DNA from: Paralcaligenes sp. KSB-10
GTDB taxonomy: Bacteria; Pseudomonadota; Gammaproteobacteria; Burkholderiales; Burkholderiaceae_B
Length of the DNA: 64,000 nt
Assembly: GCF_021266465.1 (NCBI RefSeq)
Contig: NZ_CP089848.1
Location: 1,116,001-1,180,000, forward strand
Reading direction: 5' to 3'
Positions 29,796 through 39,017 of this stretch are shown piece after piece (the first letter of the stretch is position 1; each line of letters begins with the position of its first letter). A model generated the notes under the pieces. The model worked only from the letters and a program-made list of their open reading frames with translations, did no database searches and was not told the origin of the DNA. The position numbers and the translations under genes were made by a program.

Positions 29796-30497
29796 ATGTT
29801 CAAGATTTCCGCCCTCTTCCTCGGCCTGGCCACTGTCTGTGGAGGCCTTGCACACGCCGGCCTGGCATCGGGGGGGGCGCAGGATCCCGCCGCCATCGTC
29901 GCCCAGGCCCAGGAATTCCTGCGCAAACAGGCCCTGATCTATCCCGGCACGCCGCAAATCACCATCGACGCATCGCGCCTGGAAAACCTGCCCGCCTGTT
30001 CGCAATTGCAGTTTTCCCTGCCCAGCGGCGGGCACCTGCGATCCAGATTGTCGGTAGGCGTGCACTGTCTCGCACCGGAACCCTGGACGAGCTATGTGCA
30101 GGCCTCTATCAGCATCCAAGGCACATACTACGTACCTGCGCGCAATCTCAATCCAGGCGAAGCCCTGGGCCCCGAGAATCTCGACGCTCGCCAGACCGAT
30201 CTGCTGTCGCTGCCGCCCGATACGGTTATCGACCCCGCTCAGCTGCTCGGCCGTATCGCCAGGCACCGCCTGATCGCGGGCGCACCGATCAAAGGCAATG
30301 GGCTACGCGACCCTCAGTCGATATTGCGCGGCCAGACAGTGCGTCTGGAGGCGCGCGGCAATGGTTTTGTAGCCAGCAGCGAAGGCAAGGCGGTACAAGG
30401 CGGCGCACCAGGCTCCCAGATACAGGTGCGTACAGCGACCGGGCGCATTGTGACCGGCACCATCGTCGACGGCGCGACCGTCTCGGTCATGATGTAG
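29796..30497 (+). CDS. flgA: Flagellar P-ring assembly chaperone FlgA
   Basis: FlgA (233 aa) is the periplasmic chaperone for FlgI. It has a signal peptide (ALFLGLATVCGGLAHA), an N-terminal domain, and the C-terminal SAF domain (YYVPARNLNPGEALGPENLD in part, RIVTGTIVDGATVSVMM). A run of eight G at 29870-29877 lies in codons 25-28, just after the signal peptide; a one-base slip there would destroy the gene. It is divergent from flgB. Confidence 0.94.
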   Translation: MFKISALFLGLATVCGGLAHAGLASGGAQDPAAIVAQAQEFLRKQALIYPGTPQITIDASRLENLPACSQLQFSLPSGGHLRSRLSVGVHCLAPEPWTSYVQASISIQGTYYVPARNLNPGEALGPENLDARQTDLLSLPPDTVIDPAQLLGRIARHRLIAGAPIKGNGLRDPQSILRGQTVRLEARGNGFVASSEGKAVQGGAPGSQIQVRTATGRIVTGTIVDGATVSVMM

Positions 30498-30575
30498 ACG
30501 CGACTCGGGAGCACGGCATGCTGGCATCACCACGACGCAATGATGGAAAACAAACATAACCGGGCAAGAATTGCC

Positions 30576-30602
30576 TAAAGTTCGGCGCTGTCGCGCCGTT
30601 AC
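30576..30602 (+). promoter_or_regulatory. Sigma-28 (FliA) promoter for flgM
   Basis: TAAAGTTC (30576-30583), an 11-nt spacer, and GCCGTTAC (30595-30602): 7/8 and 6/8 matches to TAAAGTTT-N11-GCCGATAA with exact spacing. The spacer and -10 also form a small hairpin (CGGCGC, TGTC loop, GCGCCG; 30583-30598). The predicted transcript would start close to 30610, leaving a short leader before the flgM TTG start at 30656. Confidence 0.8.
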
Positions 30603-30655
30603 CCTGTATCATGGGAGCCACAAATGAATGGTTCCGCCTCACTCCGGAGACCTGC

Positions 30656-30946
30656 TTGAAAATCTACCCTTCGCCTCTTAAAAACCCGCTGGCCGGCAGC
30701 ATTGCGCCGACCCGTGCCGAGAGCGTGGGCGGATCCTCCGCGTCTGCACCGGGCGTTTCGTCCAGCAGCGCGGTAGACCTGAGCGCCGCCGCCCGGCAAT
30801 TGTCGAATCTGCAAAACAGCGACAACGATATCAATGTCGAACGCGTGAACCAGCTTCGCGACGCCATCGCCTCGGGACAACTGAAAATCGACCCCAGCCG
30901 CATTGCCGACGGGCTGATTGCCAGCGTCCGCGATCTGCTCAAGTAA
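30656..30946 (+). CDS. flgM: Anti-sigma-28 factor FlgM
   Basis: FlgM (96 aa) holds FliA inactive until it is exported through the finished hook. The start is judged to be TTG 30656, 6 nt after GGAG: it gives the family-typical (M)KIYPSPLKNP, and the alternative ATG at 30611 would sit at the predicted transcript start. The N-terminal half is Ser/Ala/Pro-rich and disordered; the C-terminal sigma-binding helices read VERVNQLRDAIASGQLKIDP and IADGLIASVRDLL. It is followed by flgN, its usual partner. Confidence 0.93.
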   Translation: MKIYPSPLKNPLAGSIAPTRAESVGGSSASAPGVSSSSAVDLSAAARQLSNLQNSDNDINVERVNQLRDAIASGQLKIDPSRIADGLIASVRDLLK

Positions 30947-30965
30947 CCCTGCCTTTTTCCGCATC

Positions 30966-31439
30966 ATGAGCGCAATACTGGAACAACTGCAAGACAGCCT
31001 GGAGCGGGAATCCACTCTGGTCGGACAATTCATTTCCGTATTGCAGACCGAATCGGAAACGCTTATCCAAGCCAAAGAGATCAACGAACTCGAGGCAGTC
31101 ACCCGGGAAAAAAGCCGTTTTGCCGGCTTGCTGACGCAAATGGACCAGGACCGCCAGGCACAGCTTCGCAAACTCGGCTTCGAACCGAACAAGACCGGCC
31201 TGGATGCCGCAGCCCTTGCACATCCCTCTTTGCAACCGGCCTGCCAGTCGCTCCTCGATCTCGCCCGCCAGGCCAGCGACCTGAACGCGTCGAACGGCGC
31301 CATCATCGATATTTATCTGCAGCACAACCAGCAAGCCATCGATACCTTGCGCCGCCTGGTCGGCGTCGATCATCTGTACGATGCCAGCGGCCGCGCGCAT
31401 TCCATGCCGGCACACAAAACAAACATCAAAGCCGGATAA
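30966..31439 (+). CDS. flgN: Flagellar export chaperone FlgN
   Basis: FlgN (157 aa) is the helical chaperone for FlgK and FlgL. The start is ATG 30966 (MSAILEQLQDSLERES). The protein is heptad-rich, with EITNELEAVTREKSRF-like content (INELEAVTREKSRFAGLL) and the family pattern IDIYLQHNQQAIDTLRRL. It is 19 nt after flgM, so co-transcription from the sigma-28 promoter is expected. Confidence 0.9.
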   Translation: MSAILEQLQDSLERESTLVGQFISVLQTESETLIQAKEINELEAVTREKSRFAGLLTQMDQDRQAQLRKLGFEPNKTGLDAAALAHPSLQPACQSLLDLARQASDLNASNGAIIDIYLQHNQQAIDTLRRLVGVDHLYDASGRAHSMPAHKTNIKAG

Positions 31440-31443
31440 ACTC

Positions 31444-31465
31444 CCCGGCAGAGCCCGATGCCGGG
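31444..31465 (+). terminator. Hairpin after flgN (weak terminator candidate)
   Basis: CCCGGCA (31444-31450), an 8-nt loop, and TGCCGGG (31459-31465) lie 4 nt after the flgN stop, in the gap between convergent flgN and flhF. No T-run follows on either strand, so intrinsic termination is uncertain. Confidence 0.35.
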
Positions 31466-31521
31466 ATGCAGGCCTGCTGCACATCGATACCGATGGAACT
31501 TGCGGCAAATACCCCGCACAG

Positions 31522-33882
31522 TCAAGCGATTATTTCATGCAGGGCAAATAGCTTCACCAGGCCCTTCATCACCGCCGCGGGGCTGGATTTTCCCGCCAGA
31601 CTGTCAAGCAGACTGCGAGCCGCAGCGGCGGCTGGCGTCTGCCTAAGCTGCCAGGCTGCCAGTGCCAAGCGCACGGCGAGCAAGGCCTTTTTCTGCGGCG
31701 AATCGGCCTGATCGCCGCCGGCCAGAGCACCCCAGCCGCATGCCGTATAGCGAAAGCAGGTCTTGAGTTCGGCTTGCATGATCAGCCATGAAGCCTGCAG
31801 GTCGATCCCGATCTGCTCGGACGGCAAATTGCTCAAGCCGAAATGCGTTTGAACGATTCGGCCATCGTGGCGATTCACAACACGCACCGCCAACATATTC
31901 AGAGCCTGCACGCCGGCCTTTTGGCGCGCCGGCAACCCTACACGCTCCGATCCCACCCAGAATGCCAAATCGTCAATGGCGACGCCGGCCACTTGAACCA
32001 GGCTCAAGTGCTGCAATGCACTGGCCGCAAGACGATAATCCAGGGTCTTGGCCAGGGCCGTGACTATGGTCGGACCCGACTCGGTATCCAGTTTCGTGGC
32101 GCCCGGCACATGGGCAAGCCATCGCTGCGACGATAGCCGCCGCCACACGCCGGGGCCGCCCGCTTCGATCAGATGCACGCAAGGTAATAGATCAGTGGCC
32201 TGGTCCAGGCATTCGACCTGATGGAACAGCGCGTCGCCTGCGCTGGGCGCCGCCAGGGCCGACTCTCCCGCCGATGTCGACCAGCCTTCGGCCTGTGTCA
32301 ACAACTGCAAGGGAGAGCCCAATGCTTCGCCACGCTCCGTCAGCAATAAGCTGGCGCGCAAATGAGTTTGGCTGTCAGGGGCCGATCGGAGCGCCACTCC
32401 GTCATGAACGGCCAATACATAGGAACCATCGCCGCAGGCAAGTTCATTGTGCATGGACGCAAGGTGCTGATCGATCGCATGCCGCAAAGAAACGGCTGGT
32501 CCGGTTCCGGCGTGCGTGCGCCATAAATCCAGTGCCGAGGCGCAGGCCAGATCGCCCTTGACGAAATCCCAGGCGGCCGTTAAATCGGTTTTCGCGAGGC
32601 TGGCAGATGCCGCGGCGCCTGCGCTCATCATCGCCATCAGCGGCGGCAGCAACAGTCGGCGCCGCGACTCCGGCACAGTACCGCCGGACTCTGCTTCAGG
32701 CGTCTTGGCCAGGGACATCAATGCCGCAAAATCCGCTTCGGTTGGCGCGTACAGAGCCTGGCCCTGCGGTTTGTGCGCCAGAGCCTGGTCGATCAGGTCG
32801 CGCGCCGACAGGAACAAAAGATCTTCCGGTACTTTCTGGCCGTTTGATACATAATGGATGGGCAGTTGATAGCGAATCGCCGTATCGAGCGCGGCGCCCA
32901 GGCGCGAGGCTTCGTCGAGCTTGGTCACAATACAGCCCGATATCGGTTCGCCGCCATCGTTGCAATAGGAACGCGCCACTTCGTCCAGCGTATCGCCGTG
33001 GCTGGATGCATTCAGCACCAGCAGGCGCTGCACCGGACGCCCCGCGCCAGCCAGCATCGCCGCCTGCTCCGCTATATAGCGGTCGCGCTGGCTGATTCCG
33101 ATATTGTCGATCAGAATCGTCTGATCCGGGCGGATTCCGCTCACAATGCGATTCAGCTCAGCCATATCCTGAACCACATGCACGGGCACGCGCATCATCT
33201 GCCCGTATATCTTCAACTGTTCGTGAGCGCCGATCCGGTAGGTATCCGTCGTCAACAGCACCACTTTTTCCGCACCCTGGCGCTTGACGCAGCGTGCCGC
33301 CAGTTTGGCAATGGTCGTCGTCTTGCCAACCCCAGTTGGCCCCACCAGCGCAAGAACCCGCCCCGATGTCCACAGATCGTCTTCCCTGGCAAGCACCGGC
33401 AAATGATCGATCAGTTCCTGGCGCGCCCACTGCAACGCGGCCTTGGGCGGCAGGTGTTCAGGAAGACGCTTGAGCATGGCGCGCAACAAAGCGGTGCTGA
33501 AACCAAAACCCAGCATGGCCTGGAACAGGGAAACCGCCTGAGGCGCCCGGCGCAACTGGCTACCCCAGAGCAACTCGTCGATGCGGGTTTCGAGCGAGCC
33601 GCGCAAATCGCCTATGGCTCCCATAACGTCGGCCTGCGGCGCAACAGTTGTCGATTGACGCGGCCGCTGCCGCTCAGGCTCCTGGACAGCGCGCGGCGGC
33701 GGATCGGCCGCCGCCGTTGCCGTATTGAACTCGGGCGGAACAAAGGTCGGATCGGTAGCCAGGATTTCGACGCCGCCGTTGACACGGCGATTCGACACGA
33801 TCAGGGCATCGGCTCCCAAGGCCATGCGCACCTGCCGCATGGCCTCCCGGTTCGTGCTGCCAAAAAAACGGCTTATATTCAT
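31522..33882 (-). CDS. flhF: Flagellar biosynthesis GTPase FlhF with long C-terminal extension
   Basis: FlhF (786 aa) is an SRP-type GTPase that directs flagellar placement or early assembly. The N-terminal B region is short (MNISRFFGSTNREAMRQVRM), followed by the NG domain: G1 GPTGVGKTT (181-189), DTYRIGA (213-219), G3 as LIDNIGISQRD, and G4 TKLD (320-323). The usual DTxG of G3 is DNIG here. Most FlhF proteins end near 400-500 aa; here about 400 further residues (roughly 380-786) follow with no domain I recognise. Its stop is 82 nt from flgN (convergent) and its start overlaps the flhA stop. No flhG follows. Confidence 0.92.
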   Translation of the reverse strand: MNISRFFGSTNREAMRQVRMALGADALIVSNRRVNGGVEILATDPTFVPPEFNTATAAADPPPRAVQEPERQRPRQSTTVAPQADVMGAIGDLRGSLETRIDELLWGSQLRRAPQAVSLFQAMLGFGFSTALLRAMLKRLPEHLPPKAALQWARQELIDHLPVLAREDDLWTSGRVLALVGPTGVGKTTTIAKLAARCVKRQGAEKVVLLTTDTYRIGAHEQLKIYGQMMRVPVHVVQDMAELNRIVSGIRPDQTILIDNIGISQRDRYIAEQAAMLAGAGRPVQRLLVLNASSHGDTLDEVARSYCNDGGEPISGCIVTKLDEASRLGAALDTAIRYQLPIHYVSNGQKVPEDLLFLSARDLIDQALAHKPQGQALYAPTEADFAALMSLAKTPEAESGGTVPESRRRLLLPPLMAMMSAGAAASASLAKTDLTAAWDFVKGDLACASALDLWRTHAGTGPAVSLRHAIDQHLASMHNELACGDGSYVLAVHDGVALRSAPDSQTHLRASLLLTERGEALGSPLQLLTQAEGWSTSAGESALAAPSAGDALFHQVECLDQATDLLPCVHLIEAGGPGVWRRLSSQRWLAHVPGATKLDTESGPTIVTALAKTLDYRLAASALQHLSLVQVAGVAIDDLAFWVGSERVGLPARQKAGVQALNMLAVRVVNRHDGRIVQTHFGLSNLPSEQIGIDLQASWLIMQAELKTCFRYTACGWGALAGGDQADSPQKKALLAVRLALAAWQLRQTPAAAAARSLLDSLAGKSSPAAVMKGLVKLFALHEIIA

Positions 33883-35993
33883 GCCATCGCCCCGCCTATC
33901 GTGGCAGTCACGCGCAACATGCGTTCATCGGGAATTTCGGTATTCGAAAGCACCGCGATTTGCGGTATATGGTGTCGCAGAAAACGCGCAAGTGAAACGC
34001 GCAACGCGGGCGGCACCACAAGCACCGACGCATCGCCATTGGTTTCCTGCTCGCGAACCGCCCGCAGCGTGTCGTTCAGCAACGTCTCGGCCAATCCCGG
34101 CTCGAGCGCCCCGCTGGTCGACAAGGCCTGCACCAGCACTCGCTCGAGCCTGGCTTCAAGCCCGATCACCCGCAGTTCACCTTCGCCGGGAAACCATTGC
34201 TGCGTGATGGCCCGGCCCAGCGCTACCCGCGTCAAGGCAAGCAATTCGTTGGGATCCGGCCCGGTTCCGTTGGGATTGAGCGCGGCCAGCCGAGGCGCAT
34301 GCTCGGCCACCGTCTCGACGATGGATCGCACATCCCGGATCGATACCTCTTCATCCAGCAGGCCGCGCAGCAATTTCTGCAGCAAAGTAAGAGAAACAGT
34401 TTTTGGAACCAGATCTTCGATGAGTTTGGGGGCTTCCTTGCCGACATGATCCAATAGCTGCTGGACTTCCTGTCGGCCCAGCAAATGGGCGCCGTGCCGA
34501 TGCATCAAGTGGTTCAGGTGCGTGGCGATCACCGTGCCCGCATCCACCACGGTATAGCCGGCAACCTGGGCCTGCTCGCGCATGGCCACATCGATCCAGA
34601 CCGCGGGCAGGCCAAAGGCCGGATCGGTGGTGGAATTTCCCTGAAGCTTGATATCCACGCCGCCCGGATCGATGGCCAGCCATTGCCCGGGCGTGGCTGC
34701 GCCACGCCCGATCTCCACGCCCGAGAGCAGGATACGATAATCGTTGGGCTTGAGTTCCAGATTGTCGCGAATGTGCACCACTGGAGGCAAGAACCCCACA
34801 TCCTGGGCGAACTTCTTGCGCAGGCTGCGGATTCTGTGCAGCAGTTCGCCGTTCTGGGCATGATCAACCAATGAAATCAGGCGATAGCCTACTTCCAGTC
34901 CCAGCGGATCGACCAAAGCCACGTCATCCCAACTGGCTTCAGCCGCGGCCGCATCGACAGCGGCCTGCGCTTTTTGCGGCTCTGCGGCCAACTCGGCCCG
35001 TTCGCCCTGCTGGCGCTTGTACATTACCCAGCCGGAGCTGCCCAATATGGCTGCCAACAACAGAAATGCCACATGAGGCATATTCGGAATCAGCCCCATG
35101 GCCGCCAGGATACCGGCGGTAATGAACAGGACTGCCGGATTGGCAAACAGCTGGCTGACCATTTGCTGCCCCACATCCTGATCGGTCGCAACCCGCGATA
35201 CCACCACCCCGGCCGCCGTCGAGATCACCAAAGCCGGTATCTGGGCCACCAGGCCATCGCCGATAGTCAGCAAGGTATAGACGCGGCCCGCATCGGAAAA
35301 ACTCAGGCCGTGCTGCGCCACGCCCACAATCAGCCCGCCAAGGATATTGATGACCATGATCAGCAGACCCGCCACGGCGTCGCCGCGCACGAATTTGCTC
35401 GCGCCGTCCATCGAGCCGTAGAATTCCGCCTCCTGAGCCACTTCGCTGCGCCGCCTGCGAGCCTCGTCCTCACCCACCAGGCCGGCATTCAGATCGGCAT
35501 CGATGGCCATCTGCTTGCCGGGCATGGCATCCAGGGTAAAGCGCGCGCCGACTTCGGCTATACGGCCGGCCCCCTTGGTGATCACGACAAAATTGATAAT
35601 CACCAGGATGACGAAAACCACAATACCGACGGCAAAATTGCCGCCCACCAGGAAATGCCCAAAGGCTTCAATAACCTGGCCGGCCGCATCGGGGCCTTTA
35701 TGGCCGTGCAGCAGGACGACCCGGGTCGATGCCACATTCAGCGCCAGGCGCAGCAGGGTCGCGAACAACAGCACAGCCGGAAAGGCCGCAAAATCGAGCG
35801 GCTTTTTGGTGAACATGGCGACCAGCAGAATCATGACCGCCAGGGAGATATTGAAGGTGAACAGCAGGTCGAGGATAAAAGGCGGCAAAGGCAGGATCAT
35901 CATGGCCAGAACCATGAGGATCAGTACCGGCCCGGCCATGAGGCGCGCGTGCTGCGGACCGTTGGCCTTCAAGAGTGCGATAAAGCTGTTCAT
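33879..35993 (-). CDS. flhA: Flagellar export gate protein FlhA
   Basis: FlhA (704 aa) is the ring-shaped export gate. Eight N-terminal TM segments are visible (VLILMVLAMMILPLPPFILD and so on), with the conserved cytoplasmic FHIPEP-region equivalents (ALNVASTRVVLL, GGNFAVGIVVFVILVIINF, GAGRIAEVGARFTLDAMPGK in part), then the cytoplasmic domain ending in the regulatory C-tail. It overlaps flhF and flhB by 4 nt each. Confidence 0.97.
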   Translation of the reverse strand: MNSFIALLKANGPQHARLMAGPVLILMVLAMMILPLPPFILDLLFTFNISLAVMILLVAMFTKKPLDFAAFPAVLLFATLLRLALNVASTRVVLLHGHKGPDAAGQVIEAFGHFLVGGNFAVGIVVFVILVIINFVVITKGAGRIAEVGARFTLDAMPGKQMAIDADLNAGLVGEDEARRRRSEVAQEAEFYGSMDGASKFVRGDAVAGLLIMVINILGGLIVGVAQHGLSFSDAGRVYTLLTIGDGLVAQIPALVISTAAGVVVSRVATDQDVGQQMVSQLFANPAVLFITAGILAAMGLIPNMPHVAFLLLAAILGSSGWVMYKRQQGERAELAAEPQKAQAAVDAAAAEASWDDVALVDPLGLEVGYRLISLVDHAQNGELLHRIRSLRKKFAQDVGFLPPVVHIRDNLELKPNDYRILLSGVEIGRGAATPGQWLAIDPGGVDIKLQGNSTTDPAFGLPAVWIDVAMREQAQVAGYTVVDAGTVIATHLNHLMHRHGAHLLGRQEVQQLLDHVGKEAPKLIEDLVPKTVSLTLLQKLLRGLLDEEVSIRDVRSIVETVAEHAPRLAALNPNGTGPDPNELLALTRVALGRAITQQWFPGEGELRVIGLEARLERVLVQALSTSGALEPGLAETLLNDTLRAVREQETNGDASVLVVPPALRVSLARFLRHHIPQIAVLSNTEIPDERMLRVTATIGGAMA

Positions 35994-37150
35994 GAAGCGA
36001 TTGCTGCCATTGTGTCAAGATCCGGAGAATCAAGTTCCCGCGGGATCGGTAAATTGGAGGGCCTGATGGGCTCCACGCCCTGGCCCGCGTTCCAGCGGCG
36101 CAACTGATAAACCCAGGCCAGCACCTCGGCCACTGCCGTATACAATTCGGCCGGTATCTCGCGGCCTACATCGACGTTGCGATACAGGGCCCGGGCCAGT
36201 GGCGGAGCCCCCAGCATGGGCACGCTGTGCTCTTCGGCGAGCTTGCGAATGCGGGCGGCCAGCAGGTCCGAGCCTTTGGCCACTACACGCGGCGCTCCAC
36301 CCTGACCATCCTGATACTTCAGCGCAACGGCAAAATGAGTGGGATTGGTCACGACCACATCGGCGCGCGGCACTTCGGCCATCATGCGGCGCCGCGCCAT
36401 GGCTCTTTGCTGCTGGCGTATGCGGCCTTTGACATGCGGATCGCCGTCGCTTTCCTTGTGTTCCTGCCTGACGTCCTCACGCGACATCTTCAATTTTTTG
36501 TAGTGACTCCATAACTGCCAGGGCACATCGATGAGCACGATAAGAAGCAGCGAACCGACGATCAAAGCGCAGCACAAGGCCACCAGAGACATGCCTTCGG
36601 TCAGGGCGGCGCTGGGAGTGGACCGCATCAGTCCGATCATCCGGTCGCGATAATGCCAGATCACCATGGCCCCTACGGTTCCGATCGCAGTGGCCTTGGC
36701 AAGCGTCTTGATCAACTCCACCAGGGTTTGCGACGACAGCATGCGCTGCAGGCCTTTCGCGGGATTAAGGCGTTCGAACTTAGGCTCCAGCGGTTTGGCC
36801 GAGAACAATAGTCCGCCCAAAGCCAGCGACGACAGGATTGCAACTGCCGCCAAAACGCCAAACAACGGCAGCAAAGCCATAACGGCCTGTATGGCCGACC
36901 GCGAGGCGACCGCCAGCATCACCCCCGTATCCCGGCCCAGGCGGGCATCGAACCACAAGCCGGAATGCACGATTTCGCTCAGATTGCGGTAAAGATCGGG
37001 GCCGCCTATCCACAAGCCGCCAACGCCTGCCGCCAACAGGGCGAAGGTATTGAGCTCGCGGGAACGCACGACCTGGCCCTCCTCGCGCGCCTTGTCCAGA
37101 CGCCGCGGGGAAGCCGGTTCGGTTTTTTCGAGGTCGCTTTCCTCAGCCAT
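35990..37150 (-). CDS. flhB: Flagellar export switch protein FlhB
   Basis: FlhB (386 aa) controls substrate specificity by self-cleavage. The opening MAEESDLEKTEPASPRRLDK, four TM segments and the NPTH cleavage motif at residues 269-272 (VVVTNPTHFAVALKY) are all intact. The C-terminal FlhB-CC domain resembles the free-standing paralogue at 2750. It is the first gene of flhB-flhA-flhF; the 229-bp gap upstream should hold its promoter. Confidence 0.97.
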   Translation of the reverse strand: MAEESDLEKTEPASPRRLDKAREEGQVVRSRELNTFALLAAGVGGLWIGGPDLYRNLSEIVHSGLWFDARLGRDTGVMLAVASRSAIQAVMALLPLFGVLAAVAILSSLALGGLLFSAKPLEPKFERLNPAKGLQRMLSSQTLVELIKTLAKATAIGTVGAMVIWHYRDRMIGLMRSTPSAALTEGMSLVALCCALIVGSLLLIVLIDVPWQLWSHYKKLKMSREDVRQEHKESDGDPHVKGRIRQQQRAMARRRMMAEVPRADVVVTNPTHFAVALKYQDGQGGAPRVVAKGSDLLAARIRKLAEEHSVPMLGAPPLARALYRNVDVGREIPAELYTAVAEVLAWVYQLRRWNAGQGVEPIRPSNLPIPRELDSPDLDTMAAIAS

Positions 37151-37379
37151 TCGGGGATGCGCCGCCCGCTTGTATCCCGAGGATCAAGCTAAGCCACGGC
37201 TGCCATTCAGTAAAAATTCAAGACGGGATCGTTGGCACGATTCTAAAGGAACCCCCCGCGCACGATTGGTCGAGCAAACCCGATAAACCCGCTTAATTCA
37301 AAATTCGGGCCGGCGCGATGCGACGGATAGCCACCAGGGCTACCCCCAGGAGCGCAGGCCAGGAACTTGCAGAGGGCAA

Positions 37380-38900
37380 CTACACTGCAGTGCCGCGAAA
37401 GGCGGTCTCGAACTGGCTATAGTCGAGACCGATGCGCACTGCGCCCCAGCGTCCGTGGTCAAGATCGAGGGGCAGGGACAAGTCGGTGATGATTTCGCCG
37501 GTGTCGCGCATATAGGTTTGACACAGCACTCCCAGCGAATTCGCCACTGCCGCCAAACTTACCGAGTCGTCGAAAATACGTTTGTGCCGCACATGCGCGG
37601 TGTCGTGCCCCACATCGCCGGTGGGCGCTTGGGAATAACGCGTATTGTGGGCGGGACAATAGCCGTTCTGGTCGATCAGCAGGGCATACGAACAGGCAGG
37701 CACCTGGTTCAGCACATAGTCGAGTATCTGAGTCAGGGGCTGGTCTATCGCCGTATCGTACAGAGTCTGAAACCTCGGCGGATTGCTGTTGAGGATACGC
37801 CGGTACTGCCGGTCGAACACATCCACGCCTTGCTGCCTGGTTTGCTGCAGCAGCTGGCCGCAGGCTTCGCGAAACGATTCCAGCATATTGGCCACCCAGT
37901 CGAAAGCGGTATTTCCGGTGCGCAGGGACGCCAGCATTTCCTGCATGCTCTCGGTTTCATTGCGCACCCCGGTGACCTGATCATTCATGGTCACCATGCG
38001 ATTTTGCACATGCGAGCTCAGGGTGGCGATACGGGCGATTTTTCTGCCCATATCGTGATTCGTGCCGTTCACTTGCGATACCGCCTGCACCACTTCGCCC
38101 ATCTCGCCTTCCATACGGTCGAAATCCTTGACGAACTGATCGAAGTTGGCGGTGAACTGCGACACCACGTGATCGGAGCTGGTCATATCGAGATGGATCT
38201 GCGTGGTTTTTTCACGCGTATCCGATACCAGATCCAGGATTTCCCCGGTATGTGTAACAATTTCGCCCGTGGCCGCGTTGACGCGTTCGGCCAGCTTGCC
38301 CACCTCGCTGGCCACCACCGCAAACCCCTTTCCGGCTTCTCCGGCCCGTGCCGCCTCGACGCCGGCATTCAGCGCCAGCAAATGGGTCTGCAAGGCAATA
38401 TCCTTGATCAGGCGACTGGTACTTTCGACCGACTGGGCACGCTGGCTCAGTTGCGCCACCACACCCGAAAACACTTCCATTTGCGCCGACACTCGCGAGA
38501 TACGCTGATGCAGGTCATTCAGTTGGGAAAGGGTCTGATGCGCCACCTGCAATTGCGAATTGAAGGTGCTGGCAATCTCGTTGACGCGCACTGAAGTCTG
38601 CTCGGACAAGGATTCAATCTGCCCACCGCTGATAGCCAGGGCATCTGCTTCGGAAGCCTGCTCGCGCACCATGTCGCGGCATGCCTGGGCCTGCGACTGC
38701 AGGCGCGCCGCATTGAGCGCAATATCGATGCTGGCCTGGCGCATGGTGATCACCCGATCGCGCAAGGAGCTCAAGAATCGCGACAACGGCCACGCAACAG
38801 GATTAAGTGTCCAGGCCCGGTCGGCCAGGGTTGCCTGGCCATTGCTCAGGCGCCGCAACAATCGGCCCACACCCAACATGCGATTGGATTTTTTCTTCAT
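37380..38900 (-). CDS. Soluble methyl-accepting chemotaxis protein with C-terminal Cache-like domain
   Basis: A 506-aa chemoreceptor without an evident TM segment. After a short basic N-terminus it has the signalling hairpin ([40 protein letters not shown]). The last ~130 residues ([64 protein letters not shown]) match the C-terminal Cache-like module seen in many proteobacterial transducers. The start is ATG 38900 with AAGGAG upstream; the longer frame has no support. It lies between cheZ and flhB, so it belongs to the che operon and probably senses a cytoplasmic signal. Confidence 0.9.
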   Translation of the reverse strand: MKKKSNRMLGVGRLLRRLSNGQATLADRAWTLNPVAWPLSRFLSSLRDRVITMRQASIDIALNAARLQSQAQACRDMVREQASEADALAISGGQIESLSEQTSVRVNEIASTFNSQLQVAHQTLSQLNDLHQRISRVSAQMEVFSGVVAQLSQRAQSVESTSRLIKDIALQTHLLALNAGVEAARAGEAGKGFAVVASEVGKLAERVNAATGEIVTHTGEILDLVSDTREKTTQIHLDMTSSDHVVSQFTANFDQFVKDFDRMEGEMGEVVQAVSQVNGTNHDMGRKIARIATLSSHVQNRMVTMNDQVTGVRNETESMQEMLASLRTGNTAFDWVANMLESFREACGQLLQQTRQQGVDVFDRQYRRILNSNPPRFQTLYDTAIDQPLTQILDYVLNQVPACSYALLIDQNGYCPAHNTRYSQAPTGDVGHDTAHVRHKRIFDDSVSLAAVANSLGVLCQTYMRDTGEIITDLSLPLDLDHGRWGAVRIGLDYSQFETAFRGTAV

Positions 38901-39017
38901 GTTTTGTCTCCTTGTCCCTGTGCACGGTCTCTCACAAAAAAAGCGTTCTACCTCGGCGCATAGGCCCAAACCTGTTGTTTCACGGATATCCCGAAGCCAA
39001 CAGGGCCCAAACCGCCG

